From the NCBI GenBank assembly GCA_005883215.1, contig VAYS01000026.1:62001-126000 (forward strand): a DNA stretch of 64,000 nucleotides, written 5' to 3'. The position numbers and the translations under genes are program-made. The notes under the pieces were generated by a model, which saw nothing but the letters and a program-made list of their open reading frames with translations, searched no databases and had not been told where the DNA came from. Positions 8,373-16,853 of this stretch are shown here, in pieces (within the stretch, counting starts at the first letter, position 1; each line of letters starts with the position of its first letter). The stretch is from Actinomycetota bacterium (GTDB lineage Bacteria; Actinomycetota; Thermoleophilia; Solirubrobacterales; Solirubrobacteraceae).

Positions 8373-11203
8373 ACCCCATCGTCGAGGCCACCCGCGCGCT
8401 GGAGCCCCAGGCCCCGCCGCTCGGCTGGGACGGACGCCGCCTGAAGGAGATGCTCGAGGAATCCGAGGAGCTGTTCGAGCGCACCGGCCATTACCTCGGG
8501 CTCGAGCGCCTGGAGCTCAAGGAGTCTGACCCGATCGGCTACGAGAAGCTGTTCTCGCGCCTGCGCGGCGGGCTGGTGTCCGCCCGGGAGACGGCGATGA
8601 ACATCTCCGCCTCGCCGATCGTGCGCGAGCTGGGCGAGCTGTGCTTTGCCCTCTATACGCCCGAGGGGGACTCGGTCGCCCTGTCGACCGGGATCATCGT
8701 CCACGTCCACACCATGTCCGACGCCATCAAGTGGATGGTGCGCCGCGACTACGAGCGCAACCCGGGCGTGCGGCCGGGCGACATCTTCGCCAACAACGAG
8801 CCGACCATCGGCGACGTGCACAACGCCGACGTGCAGACGTTCGTGCCCATCTTCTGGGAGGAGGAGCTGGTGGCGTGGGCGGGTGGGGTGACCCACGTGC
8901 TCGACATCGGCGCCACCACGCCCGGCGGGGTGCCCGTGGGCCCCACCAACCGCCTCGAGGACGGCATCGACCTGCCGTGCATGAAGATCGGCGATCGCGA
9001 CGAGCTGGCCGCCTGGCACCTGCGCCGGATCGAGACCCAGACCCGTGCGCCGATGTACTACCTGCTCGACGAACGCACCCGCCTGGCCGGCTGCCACATG
9101 ATCCGCGAGGGGGTCGAGCGGGTGATCCTCGAGGAGGGCATCGACCGCTTCAAGCAATTCGTGCGCGAGGTGATCGAGGAGGGCCGGCGCTCGTTTAAGT
9201 CCCGCATCCGGGAGATGACCGTACCCGGGCGCTACCGCTCGCCGGCGTTCATGGACGTCACCTTCTCGGGCAAGCCCTCGCTCCCCGCCCACGCCCAGCG
9301 CGACTTCATGATGCACTCGCCGTTCGAGGTGCGCATCGACCGCGACGGCACATTCGAGCTCGACTACGACGGCTGCTCGGCGTGGGGCTATCACTCGATG
9401 AACTGCACGCCGTCGGGGATGCAGGGGGCGATCTGGGTGCAGTTCACCCAGACCCTGATCTGCAACGACAAGGTCAACGACGGCGCCTACCTGGCGCTGA
9501 AGACGAATTTTCCCGAGGGGACGATCTCCAACCTGGGCGACGCCCCGGGCTCGACCGGGATCGCCTGGGCGTTCTTGCAGCCGTCGTTCACCGGCTTTCC
9601 CCGCGTGATCTCGCGCGCCGTCCACGCCCGCGGCTTCATCGAGGAGGTGATCGGCGCCTACAGCGTCTCGGGCAACGTGCTCCAGGGCGGCGGCGTCGAC
9701 CAGTACGGGAACCCCTCGGCGATCATGAACTTCGAGGTCGCCGCCCAGGGCATGGGGGCCAAGTACGTGCTCGACGGCACCGACTGGTGCGCGGCGATGT
9801 TCAACCCCGAGGGCGACATGGGCGACGTCGAGATGTGGGAGCTGATCTCGCCGTTCGTGTACCTGTCGCGCCGGATCAAGGCCTCGAGCGCCGGCTGCGG
9901 GCGCCACCGCGGCGGCTCCTCCTACGAGTCGCTGTTCCTGGTGTGGAAGACGCCCTTCTGGGAGGTGCAGAACCTGGGCACTGGGCTTTCCTTCAACTCG
10001 CCGGGCCTGTTCGGCGGCTATCCCGGCTCGACCGCCTACATCCACAACCTGCGCGCCAACGACCTGTTCGAGCGCGCCGCGGCCGGCGAGGCCTACCCGG
10101 TGGCCGACGGCTCCTACGAGGAGCCCGCGCTGCTTCACCTCTCCGGGGATCGCGAGCTGCGCCAGGACAACTTCACCACCCTGTCCCCGATCGCCTCTGG
10201 CGATCTCTATCTCAGTGTCATGAAGGGCGGCTCCGGGCTCGGCGACCCGCTGCTTCGCCGCCCCGAGGAGGTGGCCGCCGACGTCGCCGGCGAGCACCTG
10301 CTGGCGCGCTTTGCCGACGCCGTCTACGGCGTAGCCCTCGACGACGCCGGGCGCGCCGAGCAGGCCGCCACGGCGCAGCGGCGCGAGGAGATCAGAAAGG
10401 CGCGCCTCCGGCGCGCGGTTCCCACCCGGGAGTGGATGACCGGCGAGCGCGAGCGGGTCCTGGCCGGCGAGCTGATCCAGCCCCTGAAAGACATGTACGC
10501 CGAGTCGATGAAGCTCTCGCCGCGGTGGGCGGCCGAGTACCGCGGCTTCTGGGACCTGCCCGAGGACTTCGAGTTCGCCGACGCGGTGACCCCCACCGTA
10601 CCCCTCGCCCACGCCCAACGCGGACGGGTGAAGCCCGAGGCGGCGGTGGCCGAGTTCCTGTCCGGGCGCGGCCAGGCGCCGGACCCGCCGCTGTCCGCCG
10701 CCCCCACCTCCGGGCGCGGCCTGGCCCCCCAGACGCTCGAGGCGCTGGCCGACGAGCGCCTGTCGCGCCGGGAGGTCAAGGACATCCAGTCGGGGTTCAA
10801 GAACCCCGACCGCTTCGACCAGTGGCTGGCCTTCCTGCAGGCCCGGGCCGGCTATCCGGAGGCGATCGTGCTTCCGGCGGGCGAGGGGCTGAACATCGTG
10901 CGCCGGGGCGCCGGCGACTACGCGGTCCGCTGCGACTGCGGGCACGACTTCTGCGACTGGCGGTCCAACTGGAAGCTCGACGCCGTGGTGTTCGTGCGCA
11001 AGACGGTGGAGGCCCTGCGCGAGGTCTATCCCGAGCGCGGGCACTGCGACCCCGACTGGATGGAGCTGCGGGAGTTCTACTGCCCCGCCTGCGCCCGCCA
11101 GCTCGAGGTCGAGGCTCTGACCCCGGGCTATCCGGTGGTGCACGAGTTCCTGCCCGACCTCGAGGGCTTCTACGAGCACTGGCTGGGGCGCGCGCTGCCC
11201 TGA
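8369..11203 (+). CDS. acxBC: Acetone carboxylase alpha subunit fused to gamma subunit
   Basis: A 944-residue protein starting at GTG with a GGAGG site. Residues 1 to about 760 are the HyuB/AcxB catalytic alpha subunit (for example NNEPTIGDVHNADVQTF and the GCGRHRGGSSYESL segment). After a Gly/Pro/Ala linker at about 765-800, the last 142 residues match the small gamma subunit: IQSGFKNPDRFDQW, then CDCGHDFCDW and CPAC cysteine pairs suited to bind a metal. In the well-studied Xanthobacter enzyme alpha, beta and gamma come from three genes, so a natural alpha-gamma fusion with no stop between is notable. It is translationally coupled to acxA. Confidence 0.87.
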   Translation: MNPIVEATRALEPQAPPLGWDGRRLKEMLEESEELFERTGHYLGLERLELKESDPIGYEKLFSRLRGGLVSARETAMNISASPIVRELGELCFALYTPEGDSVALSTGIIVHVHTMSDAIKWMVRRDYERNPGVRPGDIFANNEPTIGDVHNADVQTFVPIFWEEELVAWAGGVTHVLDIGATTPGGVPVGPTNRLEDGIDLPCMKIGDRDELAAWHLRRIETQTRAPMYYLLDERTRLAGCHMIREGVERVILEEGIDRFKQFVREVIEEGRRSFKSRIREMTVPGRYRSPAFMDVTFSGKPSLPAHAQRDFMMHSPFEVRIDRDGTFELDYDGCSAWGYHSMNCTPSGMQGAIWVQFTQTLICNDKVNDGAYLALKTNFPEGTISNLGDAPGSTGIAWAFLQPSFTGFPRVISRAVHARGFIEEVIGAYSVSGNVLQGGGVDQYGNPSAIMNFEVAAQGMGAKYVLDGTDWCAAMFNPEGDMGDVEMWELISPFVYLSRRIKASSAGCGRHRGGSSYESLFLVWKTPFWEVQNLGTGLSFNSPGLFGGYPGSTAYIHNLRANDLFERAAAGEAYPVADGSYEEPALLHLSGDRELRQDNFTTLSPIASGDLYLSVMKGGSGLGDPLLRRPEEVAADVAGEHLLARFADAVYGVALDDAGRAEQAATAQRREEIRKARLRRAVPTREWMTGERERVLAGELIQPLKDMYAESMKLSPRWAAEYRGFWDLPEDFEFADAVTPTVPLAHAQRGRVKPEAAVAEFLSGRGQAPDPPLSAAPTSGRGLAPQTLEALADERLSRREVKDIQSGFKNPDRFDQWLAFLQARAGYPEAIVLPAGEGLNIVRRGAGDYAVRCDCGHDFCDWRSNWKLDAVVFVRKTVEALREVYPERGHCDPDWMELREFYCPACARQLEVEALTPGYPVVHEFLPDLEGFYEHWLGRALP

Positions 11204-11289
11204 GCGCCGAGATCGCGCTGGTCGACTGACCGCCTCCATATACTTGACTCGCCGGGTGCGGAATCGCCCCGGGCGTTGGGTTCTGAGGT

Positions 11290-12210
11290 ATGCCGACCTT
11301 TCGCTACGAGGGCCATCGCCTGGCCTACACCGAGTACGAGCCGCTTACGCCGGCCACCCGGCGCGCGGGGCCGCCGGCGGCCGAGCGTCCGCTGGTGCTG
11401 GTGCACGGGCTGTTGCTCAGCCAGCGCATGCACACCCGCTTCGCCCAGGAGCTGGCCGCGCGCGGCAACCGGGTCATCACCATCGACCTGCTGGGCCATG
11501 GCGCGTCGGATCGCCCTCGCGACATGTGGCGCTACTCGATGACCCTGTTCGCGCGCCAGGTGGTGGGCCTGATGGACCACCTCGGGCTCGAGCAGGCGGT
11601 GGTGGGCGGGACGTCGCTGGGGGCCAACACCGCCCTGGAGGTGGCCGCCTATGCCCCCGAGCGCCTGCGCGGCGCGGTGATCGAGATGCCGGTGCTCGAC
11701 AATGCGCTGCTCGCGTGCGCCGTGGCCTTCGCCCCGCTGCTGGTGGCGCTCACCTTCGGCGAGCGGCTCATGCGGGGCGCGAGCCGGGCCACCCGGGCGA
11801 TCCCCCACCGGGGGGTGCCGTTCTGGGCCGATGTGGCGCTCGACACGCTCCGCCAGGACCCCGCCCCCAGCGGCGCGGTGCTCCAGGGCCTGTTCTTCGG
11901 CCGCGTGGCCCCCCACCGCAGCGAGCGGCGCCTGATCGAGACGCCAGCGCTGGTCATCGGCCACCACCGGGACCCCGTCCACCCCTTCTCCGACGCCGGG
12001 ATGCTGGTCGACGAGCTGCCCAACGGGCGCCTGCTGGAGGCCAGCTCGCTGCTGGAGCTGCGCTTCTCGCCCGAGCGCCTGACCGCGGAGATCGCCGCCT
12101 TCCTGGATGAGTGCTGGTCTCAGGGCTCGCGTTCGGCCCGCGGGCAGCGGGCCGCGGCCGCCCGGCGTCGTCCCTCGTCCGCTCGGCCCGCGGCGGGCTC
12201 GGCCGGCTAG
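11290..12210 (+). CDS. Alpha/beta-fold hydrolase
   Basis: A 306-residue alpha/beta hydrolase. LVLVHGLLLS is the oxyanion strand-loop, IDLLGHGAS the following loop, and GGTSLGAN the nucleophile elbow with serine as nucleophile. VIGHHRDPVHPF supplies the acid. Where the catalytic histidine normally follows (SSLLELRFSPERL) there is none, so activity is uncertain or the histidine comes from elsewhere. Residues after about 275 form a basic low-complexity tail. No substrate can be assigned; lipase, esterase or a non-catalytic role remain possible. Confidence 0.75.
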   Translation: MPTFRYEGHRLAYTEYEPLTPATRRAGPPAAERPLVLVHGLLLSQRMHTRFAQELAARGNRVITIDLLGHGASDRPRDMWRYSMTLFARQVVGLMDHLGLEQAVVGGTSLGANTALEVAAYAPERLRGAVIEMPVLDNALLACAVAFAPLLVALTFGERLMRGASRATRAIPHRGVPFWADVALDTLRQDPAPSGAVLQGLFFGRVAPHRSERRLIETPALVIGHHRDPVHPFSDAGMLVDELPNGRLLEASSLLELRFSPERLTAEIAAFLDECWSQGSRSARGQRAAAARRRPSSARPAAGSAG

Positions 12211-12221
12211 TCTCGCCCCCC

Positions 12222-12953
12222 ATGGCCCGCCGCGAAGAGGAGAAGCGCCGCCGCCGCGAGGAGCGCGTGGCAGCGGAGCAGGCCGCGGCCCAGGCGGCGA
12301 AGCGGCGGCGGACGCTACAGATCGTCGGCGGGGTGGCGCTCGCCGTGGTGGCGGTGGCCCTGATCGTGGTCGCGGTGACCACCTCGGGAGGCGGGGGCCC
12401 CAAGCCCAAGCCCACCTCCAACGCCAACGACGTCAAGCTGCCCGCCGCCAAGATCACCGACCTCAACAAGGCCGCCGCGGCCGCGGGGTGCACGCTGCAC
12501 GACTATCCGGACTTCGGCAACCAGCACGTGCTCACGCCGGTCACCTACAAGACCAACCCGCCGACCTCGGGCCCCCACAACCCGACCCCGGCCTCGGACG
12601 GCATCTACGATCCGGGCAAGGAGCCGGCCAAGGAGAACCTGGTCCACGCCCTCGAGCACGGCCGCGTCGAGATCCAGTACCGGCCGGGCACCAGCCCCAC
12701 CCAGATCGCCCAGCTCAAGTCGCTGTTCGACGAGTCGCTGACGGGCAAGACCAACCAGGCCCCCCAGGCGGGCTACAAGAAGCTGCTGTTTCAGAACGGG
12801 ACGAACATGCCCTACGCGGTGGCGGCCGTCGCCTGGCAGCACGTGATCGGGTGCTCCAGCTTCAACCCGCGCATCTTCGACGCGCTGCGGGCCTTCTCGG
12901 TCAAGTACGTGGACACCGCGCCCGAGTCCGGGGCGATTCCGTTCCCCGAGTAG
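12222..12953 (+). CDS. DUF3105 membrane-anchored protein
   Basis: A 243-residue protein starting at ATG 12222, close to the stop of the upstream hydrolase and without an obvious ribosome-binding site. A highly charged cytoplasmic N-terminus (Arg/Glu-rich, likely coiled coil) is followed by one membrane helix at about residues 32-50. The external domain carries the DUF3105 signature PPTSGPHNP, then ENLVHALEHGRVEIQY. Function of the family is unknown; it is frequent in actinobacteria. It converges on the sigma factor gene. Confidence 0.85.
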   Translation: MARREEEKRRRREERVAAEQAAAQAAKRRRTLQIVGGVALAVVAVALIVVAVTTSGGGGPKPKPTSNANDVKLPAAKITDLNKAAAAAGCTLHDYPDFGNQHVLTPVTYKTNPPTSGPHNPTPASDGIYDPGKEPAKENLVHALEHGRVEIQYRPGTSPTQIAQLKSLFDESLTGKTNQAPQAGYKKLLFQNGTNMPYAVAAVAWQHVIGCSSFNPRIFDALRAFSVKYVDTAPESGAIPFPE

Positions 12954-12984
12954 GCGGGCGCGACCGCCGGCGGTTGTTGGCGCC

Positions 12985-13869
12985 CTACGCCGCTTCGCGC
13001 AGGGCCTGGAGCTCGGGACGGCCCGCCAGCTGGCGCAGGGCGCGAGCCTCGAGCTCCTGCGTGCGGCGCTCGGAGAGGCCGAGCTCGCGCCCGGTGCGGG
13101 CCACCGAGGCACCCTCGGCTCCGCCCACGCCGAAGCGCAGCCGGATCACCTTGCGCTCGAGCTCGGGCAGCTCGGCGACCGCGCGCTCGACCAGGTTGTC
13201 GGACAGGCCGGCGATGACCTGCTCGTCGAGCGCCTCCTCGCCATCGGCGAGCAGGTCGCCCAGCTCGGTGTCGCCGTCGTCGTTGACCGACTGGTCGAGG
13301 CTGGCCGGGGTGCGGGAAGCCTCCAGGATCTGGGTGACGTGATCGACCTCGAGGTCGGCGGCCTCGGCAAGCTCCTCGATCGTGGGCTCGCGGTCGAGTC
13401 GATCGGTGAGCTCGCGCTCTATGCGGTTGAGCTGGCGCAGCCGCTGCCCGATGTGCACGGGCAGGCGGATCGTGCGCCCGCCGTTCTCCAGCCCGCGCTG
13501 GATCGCCTGGCGAATCCACAGCGTGGCGTAGGTGGAGAAGCGAAAGCCCTTGCGCCAGTCGAACTTCTCGACCGCTCGGATCAGGCCCAGCGTACCCTCC
13601 TGAACCAGATCGGTCATGGACAGGCCGTGGCCCTGGTAGCGCCGGGCGATCGAGACGACTAGCCGCAGGTTGGAGTTGATCATCCGCTCCTTGGCCACGA
13701 GGTCGCCGCGCTCGATGCGCTTGGCCAGATCGATCTCCTCGTCGGGCGTGAGCAGGCGGTAGCGCCCGGCCCGCGCCATGAACAGGTCGAGGGTCTCGGG
13801 GATGGCGTCGAGCTCGTCCGCCCGCTCGGGGGCGACGGAGACGGTTCGGGTGTTGGGGGAATCAGCCAT
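12985..13869 (-). CDS. RNA polymerase sigma-70 family factor (group 2, SigA/SigB-like)
   Basis: A 294-residue sigma factor with region 1.2 (LFMARAGRYRLLTPDEE), region 2 (NLRLVVSIARRY, DLVQEGTLGLIRAVEKFD, the 2.4 helix RFSTYATLWIRQAI), region 3 (RLPVHIGQRLRQL) and region 4 (the ELPELERKVIRLRFG and LSERRTQELEARALRQL helices). There is no long region 1.1, so it is a group 2 or shortened primary-type factor and not ECF. No anti-sigma gene is adjacent. A perfect -35/-10 promoter lies just upstream. It probably recognises promoters close to the housekeeping consensus. Confidence 0.93.
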   Translation of the reverse strand: MADSPNTRTVSVAPERADELDAIPETLDLFMARAGRYRLLTPDEEIDLAKRIERGDLVAKERMINSNLRLVVSIARRYQGHGLSMTDLVQEGTLGLIRAVEKFDWRKGFRFSTYATLWIRQAIQRGLENGGRTIRLPVHIGQRLRQLNRIERELTDRLDREPTIEELAEAADLEVDHVTQILEASRTPASLDQSVNDDGDTELGDLLADGEEALDEQVIAGLSDNLVERAVAELPELERKVIRLRFGVGGAEGASVARTGRELGLSERRTQELEARALRQLAGRPELQALREAA

Positions 13870-13907
13870 TTAAGTTCTCGTTAGAAAAGTCGACTTCTGG
13901 AGTCGGA

Positions 13908-13936
13908 ATTATAGATCCAAGTAGTTGCTCTGTCAA
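13908..13936 (-). promoter_or_regulatory. Consensus sigma-70 promoter of the sigma factor gene
   Basis: On the minus strand TTGACA (13936-13931) and TATAAT (13913-13908) match both hexamers exactly with a 17-base spacer. The expected start of transcription is near 13901, about 30 bases before the ATG at 13869. This is the most AT-rich spot in the surrounding kilobases. The rest of the 13937-14137 intergenic region shows nothing I can name. Confidence 0.85.
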
Positions 13937-14137
13937 CAGTCTCCTCCGCCGGGCCCCAGGCGACGGGGCCAGAGGGGTCTCGCGGGGGCGCCGACGCTTT
14001 CCGAAGGGCTGTGCTACCCGGCCGCCGGGGGGTCCTAGCGGGGCCGTGGGACCTCGGCGCGGGCGGCGCCTAAGTCCAGACACCACCGGCGCCCAGAAGT
14101 TTCGGGCTTTCTTGGCCTCTGGAGGGGCGGCCGGGCG

Positions 14138-15139
14138 CTAGCCCTGCAGCGAGATCTCGTTGACCGACACGTGGGTGGGGCACTTGCCCGCCGGCCCGTG
14201 CGGAATCCACACCAGTAGGTGCCGGAAGCGCTTGTTGGCCTTGGCCAGGCCGATGCGGGCGTTTGACTTGACCCGGGGCCGGCTGGCCAGGTGCACCCAG
14301 CCCGAAGCGGGCAGGCTGGCGGGCTGTCCGGACTTGGCCCCGTAGATCTCCGCGTCCATGTCCGGCGTGTCGGTGGCCAGGTTGAGCTGCTTTACGCTCT
14401 GGGCGGATTTCAGATCCAGCCCCACGCCCGCTCCCACCTTGCATCCGGGCGAGGCCGTCTTGGCCGTCCACGAGGTCGAGGAGTCGCCGTCGATGGTGGC
14501 GGAGGGATCGCCGAAGTTCGAGTCGGGGAGGCCGCCGGGGTTGTAGGTGCTCGCGGCGTCGGTGTCGAGCACGATCAGATGCCGCGGAATCACCGGCTTT
14601 GGCCGAGACGGCGTGCTGGGGGTGCTCGTGCTCGGGGTGCTCGTGCTCGGGGTGCTGGTGCTGGGGGTGCTCATGCTCGGGGTGCTGGTGCTGGGGGTGC
14701 TCGTGCTCGGCGTGGCGGGCGCCGGCGTGGCGGGCGTGGCCGTCGGCTTGACCGGCGGTGGGGTGACCGTGGCCGGAGACGTGGGGGTCGGGCCCGCCGG
14801 GGGCGCGGCGGGCGGTGAAGTGGTCGCGGGCAGGCTCGCCTGCGCGCCCGGGTTGGTCACCGCCCGCTTGGAGTCCGAGGAGAGCGCCGCATAGCTGGCG
14901 GCCAGGGCGCCCGACGCGAGCAGCAGCGTGATGCCGACCACCAGGGCGGCCACGCGCCAGCCGGCGCGCACGCCCAGGCGGCCGGGGGCCCCGGTACCGC
15001 ACTCCAGGCACCAGTACTGGCCCTCGAGCAACGGCGCGCCGCACGTCTCGCAGGCGCGCGGGGCGGGCGCCGGGGGCTCGGGCGCCTCGGCGACCGCCGG
15101 CGCAGCGGGCGGGGGGCTGTCGACCAGGAGGCTCGACAC
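14138..15139 (-). CDS. Zinc-ribbon, single-pass membrane protein with discoidin-like C-terminal domain
   Basis: A 333-residue protein from GTG 15139. An N-terminal zinc ribbon has two CxxC pairs (CETCGAP and CLECG, about residues 29-50), then one membrane helix (about 62-85). A long Thr/Pro/Ala/Ser-rich stalk follows, including about 35 residues built of TPSTS units. The last 140 residues form a discoidin/galactose-binding-like domain (YNPGG, DSSTSWTAK, GVGLDL, FRHLLVWIP, VSVNEISL). That domain resembles the extracellular part of the Ser/Thr kinase at 32133-33668. The layout suggests a cytoplasmic sensor ribbon and an external binding domain. I do not know a named function. Confidence 0.72.
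   Translation of the reverse strand: MSSLLVDSPPPAAPAVAEAPEPPAPAPRACETCGAPLLEGQYWCLECGTGAPGRLGVRAGWRVAALVVGITLLLASGALAASYAALSSDSKRAVTNPGAQASLPATTSPPAAPPAGPTPTSPATVTPPPVKPTATPATPAPATPSTSTPSTSTPSMSTPSTSTPSTSTPSTSTPSTPSRPKPVIPRHLIVLDTDAASTYNPGGLPDSNFGDPSATIDGDSSTSWTAKTASPGCKVGAGVGLDLKSAQSVKQLNLATDTPDMDAEIYGAKSGQPASLPASGWVHLASRPRVKSNARIGLAKANKRFRHLLVWIPHGPAGKCPTHVSVNEISLQG
14613..14710 (-). repeat. 15-bp tandem repeat coding for TPSTS units
   Basis: About six and a half near-identical 15-bp units (variants of GTGCTCGGGGTGCTC on the plus strand) lie in frame within the stalk of the zinc-ribbon membrane protein. Each unit encodes five residues of the Thr/Pro/Ser stalk. Units differ mainly at one or two positions, as expected for a repeat that expands and contracts by slippage. 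Confidence 0.85.
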
Positions 15140-15216
15140 GCCCCCATCTTTACCAGGTTCGGCGCCCGTGGACCCCACCTTGCCGGGCCGGGCGGCGTGG
15201 GGATGGCCCCGGTCGG

Positions 15217-16269
15217 TCAGCGCGGCCGAGGCGGACCGCCGTCGACGATGTCGCGGCCGGTCGGGGTAAGCCGCTCGTCGAGCTCGAGCTGCCAGTAGTA
15301 GCGCGTGAAGGTCGTGCCGGCGCGAAACTCGCCCACGTGCGGTTCGACCGCCTGGCCCGCGGCCAGACGCACGATCAGCTCGGGGTAGCTGCGGCCGGGC
15401 AGGGCGGCGTACATCGGCGCCGGGAAGGCGCCGCCAAAGCGCGTGTTGACGTCGGTGATGCGCAGGCCCAGCTCCGGGTCGCGAAACGCCTGGACCGTGC
15501 ACGGGCCCCGCACCCCGAGGGCCTCGACGACGTCGCGTCCCAGGCGCACGAGCTCGGGGTCGGCGATCACCGTGCCCTTGATCGACTCTCCGCCGCGCGA
15601 CTCGATCATGGTGCGCGGTATCGCGTTCAGGCAACGCTGAGTGGGATCCGACAGGCAGTCGATCGAGAACTCTGGGCCGCCCATGGCCCGCTGGACCATC
15701 ACCGGCTCGGGGATGTAGGCGGCAAAGAACGCCGCCTCGGCGGCGTCGTGGGCGAGATGGATCGAGCGGGCGCCCGAGCCGCGCCGGGGCTTGACCATCA
15801 CCGGATAGGCCTGCGCCGCCTGGCCGGGCAGCACCGTCGGGGGGCTGGGCAGGCCCAGCCGCTCGAGCAGGAGGTGGGTCTCGTACTTGTCGAAGGTCGC
15901 CGCCGCCACATCGGGGTCGGGCAGCAGGGCGGGTAGCTGCCCCTCGGCCCGGGCCCGGGCCAGGACCTCGAGGTCCAGATCGGTCAGCGGGACCACCGCC
16001 CCCACGTCGAACTCGGCGCACAGGTCGACCAGGGCGGGCACGTAGGCGGGGTCCTCGATGACGGGCACCGAGCGGCGCACCTGCGCGGCGTACTGGGCCG
16101 GCGCGAGCGGGTTGGGGTCCACCGCCACGACGGTGGCGCGCGCGGCAAAGGCCGAGACGATGTCGTAGCGCTTTCCCACCCCGGTGAGCAGGACCGCCTT
16201 GCCCGCCGGCTCGCCCGCCGGCGCCGCGCCCCCCGGGGCCGGGTCCCCGGCCGCGCTCTCCGAGGTCAT
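15217..16269 (-). CDS. ATP-grasp domain carboxylate-amine/thiol ligase-like protein
   Basis: A 350-residue ATP-grasp protein. The N-terminal pre-ATP-grasp Rossmann-like domain starts with VLLTGVGKRYDIV. The ATP-binding section contains VMVKPRRGSGARSI, GPEFSIDCLS and the metal-binding end TDVNTRFGG, like the large subunit of carbamoyl-phosphate synthase. It starts in the stop of the sugar-transferase gene upstream (ATGA overlap), so it is part of the polysaccharide operon. It may add an amino acid or acyl group to a sugar; the substrate is unknown. Confidence 0.8.
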   Translation of the reverse strand: MTSESAAGDPAPGGAAPAGEPAGKAVLLTGVGKRYDIVSAFAARATVVAVDPNPLAPAQYAAQVRRSVPVIEDPAYVPALVDLCAEFDVGAVVPLTDLDLEVLARARAEGQLPALLPDPDVAAATFDKYETHLLLERLGLPSPPTVLPGQAAQAYPVMVKPRRGSGARSIHLAHDAAEAAFFAAYIPEPVMVQRAMGGPEFSIDCLSDPTQRCLNAIPRTMIESRGGESIKGTVIADPELVRLGRDVVEALGVRGPCTVQAFRDPELGLRITDVNTRFGGAFPAPMYAALPGRSYPELIVRLAAGQAVEPHVGEFRAGTTFTRYYWQLELDERLTPTGRDIVDGGPPRPR

Positions 16270-16853
16270 TGCACCCAGCCCCCGGTGTCGCCCTTGTACA
16301 GTCCGCCGCCGCGCAGCACCATCGCCACCGTGCGGGCCAGGATCTGGAGATCCAGCGCCAGCGAGCGGTGCTCGATGTACCACAGGTCGAGCTCGATCCG
16401 CTCGCTCCAGGGCAGCGACGTGCGCCCGTTGACCTGCGCCCACCCGGTCAGGCCGGGCTTGACCGACAGGCGCCCGCGCTGGCGCTCGGTGTACTGCTCG
16501 ACCTGCACGGGCAGCGTGGGACGGGGCCCGACGAGGGTCATGTCGCCGCGGAGCACGTTGAGCAGATTGGGCAGCTCGTCGAGCGATAGCCGTCGCAGCA
16601 GGGTGCCCACGCGAGTGATGCGCGGATCGCTCTCGTTGACCGCCAGCCCGGCCCCGATCGACTCTGCGCCGGGGACCATGGTGCGCAGCTTGATGACGTC
16701 AAATGGTCGTCCGTCCTTGCCGATGCGGCGCTGGCGGTAGATCGGGTGACCGGGCGACTCGAGCACGATCGCCAGCATCGCCAGCCCGAGGATCGGCGCG
16801 CCCAGCGCCAGTCCCACCGTGGCCGCCACCACGTCCACGGCGCGGGCGAGCAT
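16266..16853 (-). CDS. Bacterial sugar transferase (undecaprenyl-phosphate sugar-1-phosphate transferase)
   Basis: A 195-residue protein of the WcaJ/PglC/EpsL type. A single N-terminal hydrophobic hairpin (residues 5-30) is followed by the catalytic domain with the motifs YRQRRIGKDGRPF, FDVIKLRTM, LRRLSLDELPNLLNV, VGPRPTLP and PGLTGWAQVNGR. The length, with only one membrane segment, fits the short PglC/EpsL-like class without the extra N-terminal membrane domain. It starts polysaccharide repeat-unit assembly by moving a sugar-1-phosphate to the lipid carrier at the inner membrane face. The start codon shares one base with the stop of the upstream glycosyltransferase. Confidence 0.92.
   Translation of the reverse strand: MLARAVDVVAATVGLALGAPILGLAMLAIVLESPGHPIYRQRRIGKDGRPFDVIKLRTMVPGAESIGAGLAVNESDPRITRVGTLLRRLSLDELPNLLNVLRGDMTLVGPRPTLPVQVEQYTERQRGRLSVKPGLTGWAQVNGRTSLPWSERIELDLWYIEHRSLALDLQILARTVAMVLRGGGLYKGDTGGWVQ

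Noticed and set aside
8288-11239. Minus-strand open frame of about 980 codons opposite acxBC
   Set aside because: It is antisense to a well-supported gene and has no domain; high GC suppresses stop codons in that frame.
14613-14710. Short regular repeats considered as a CRISPR array
   Set aside because: Units are 15 bp, contiguous, without spacers, and encode an in-frame TPSTS stalk; no cas gene is present.
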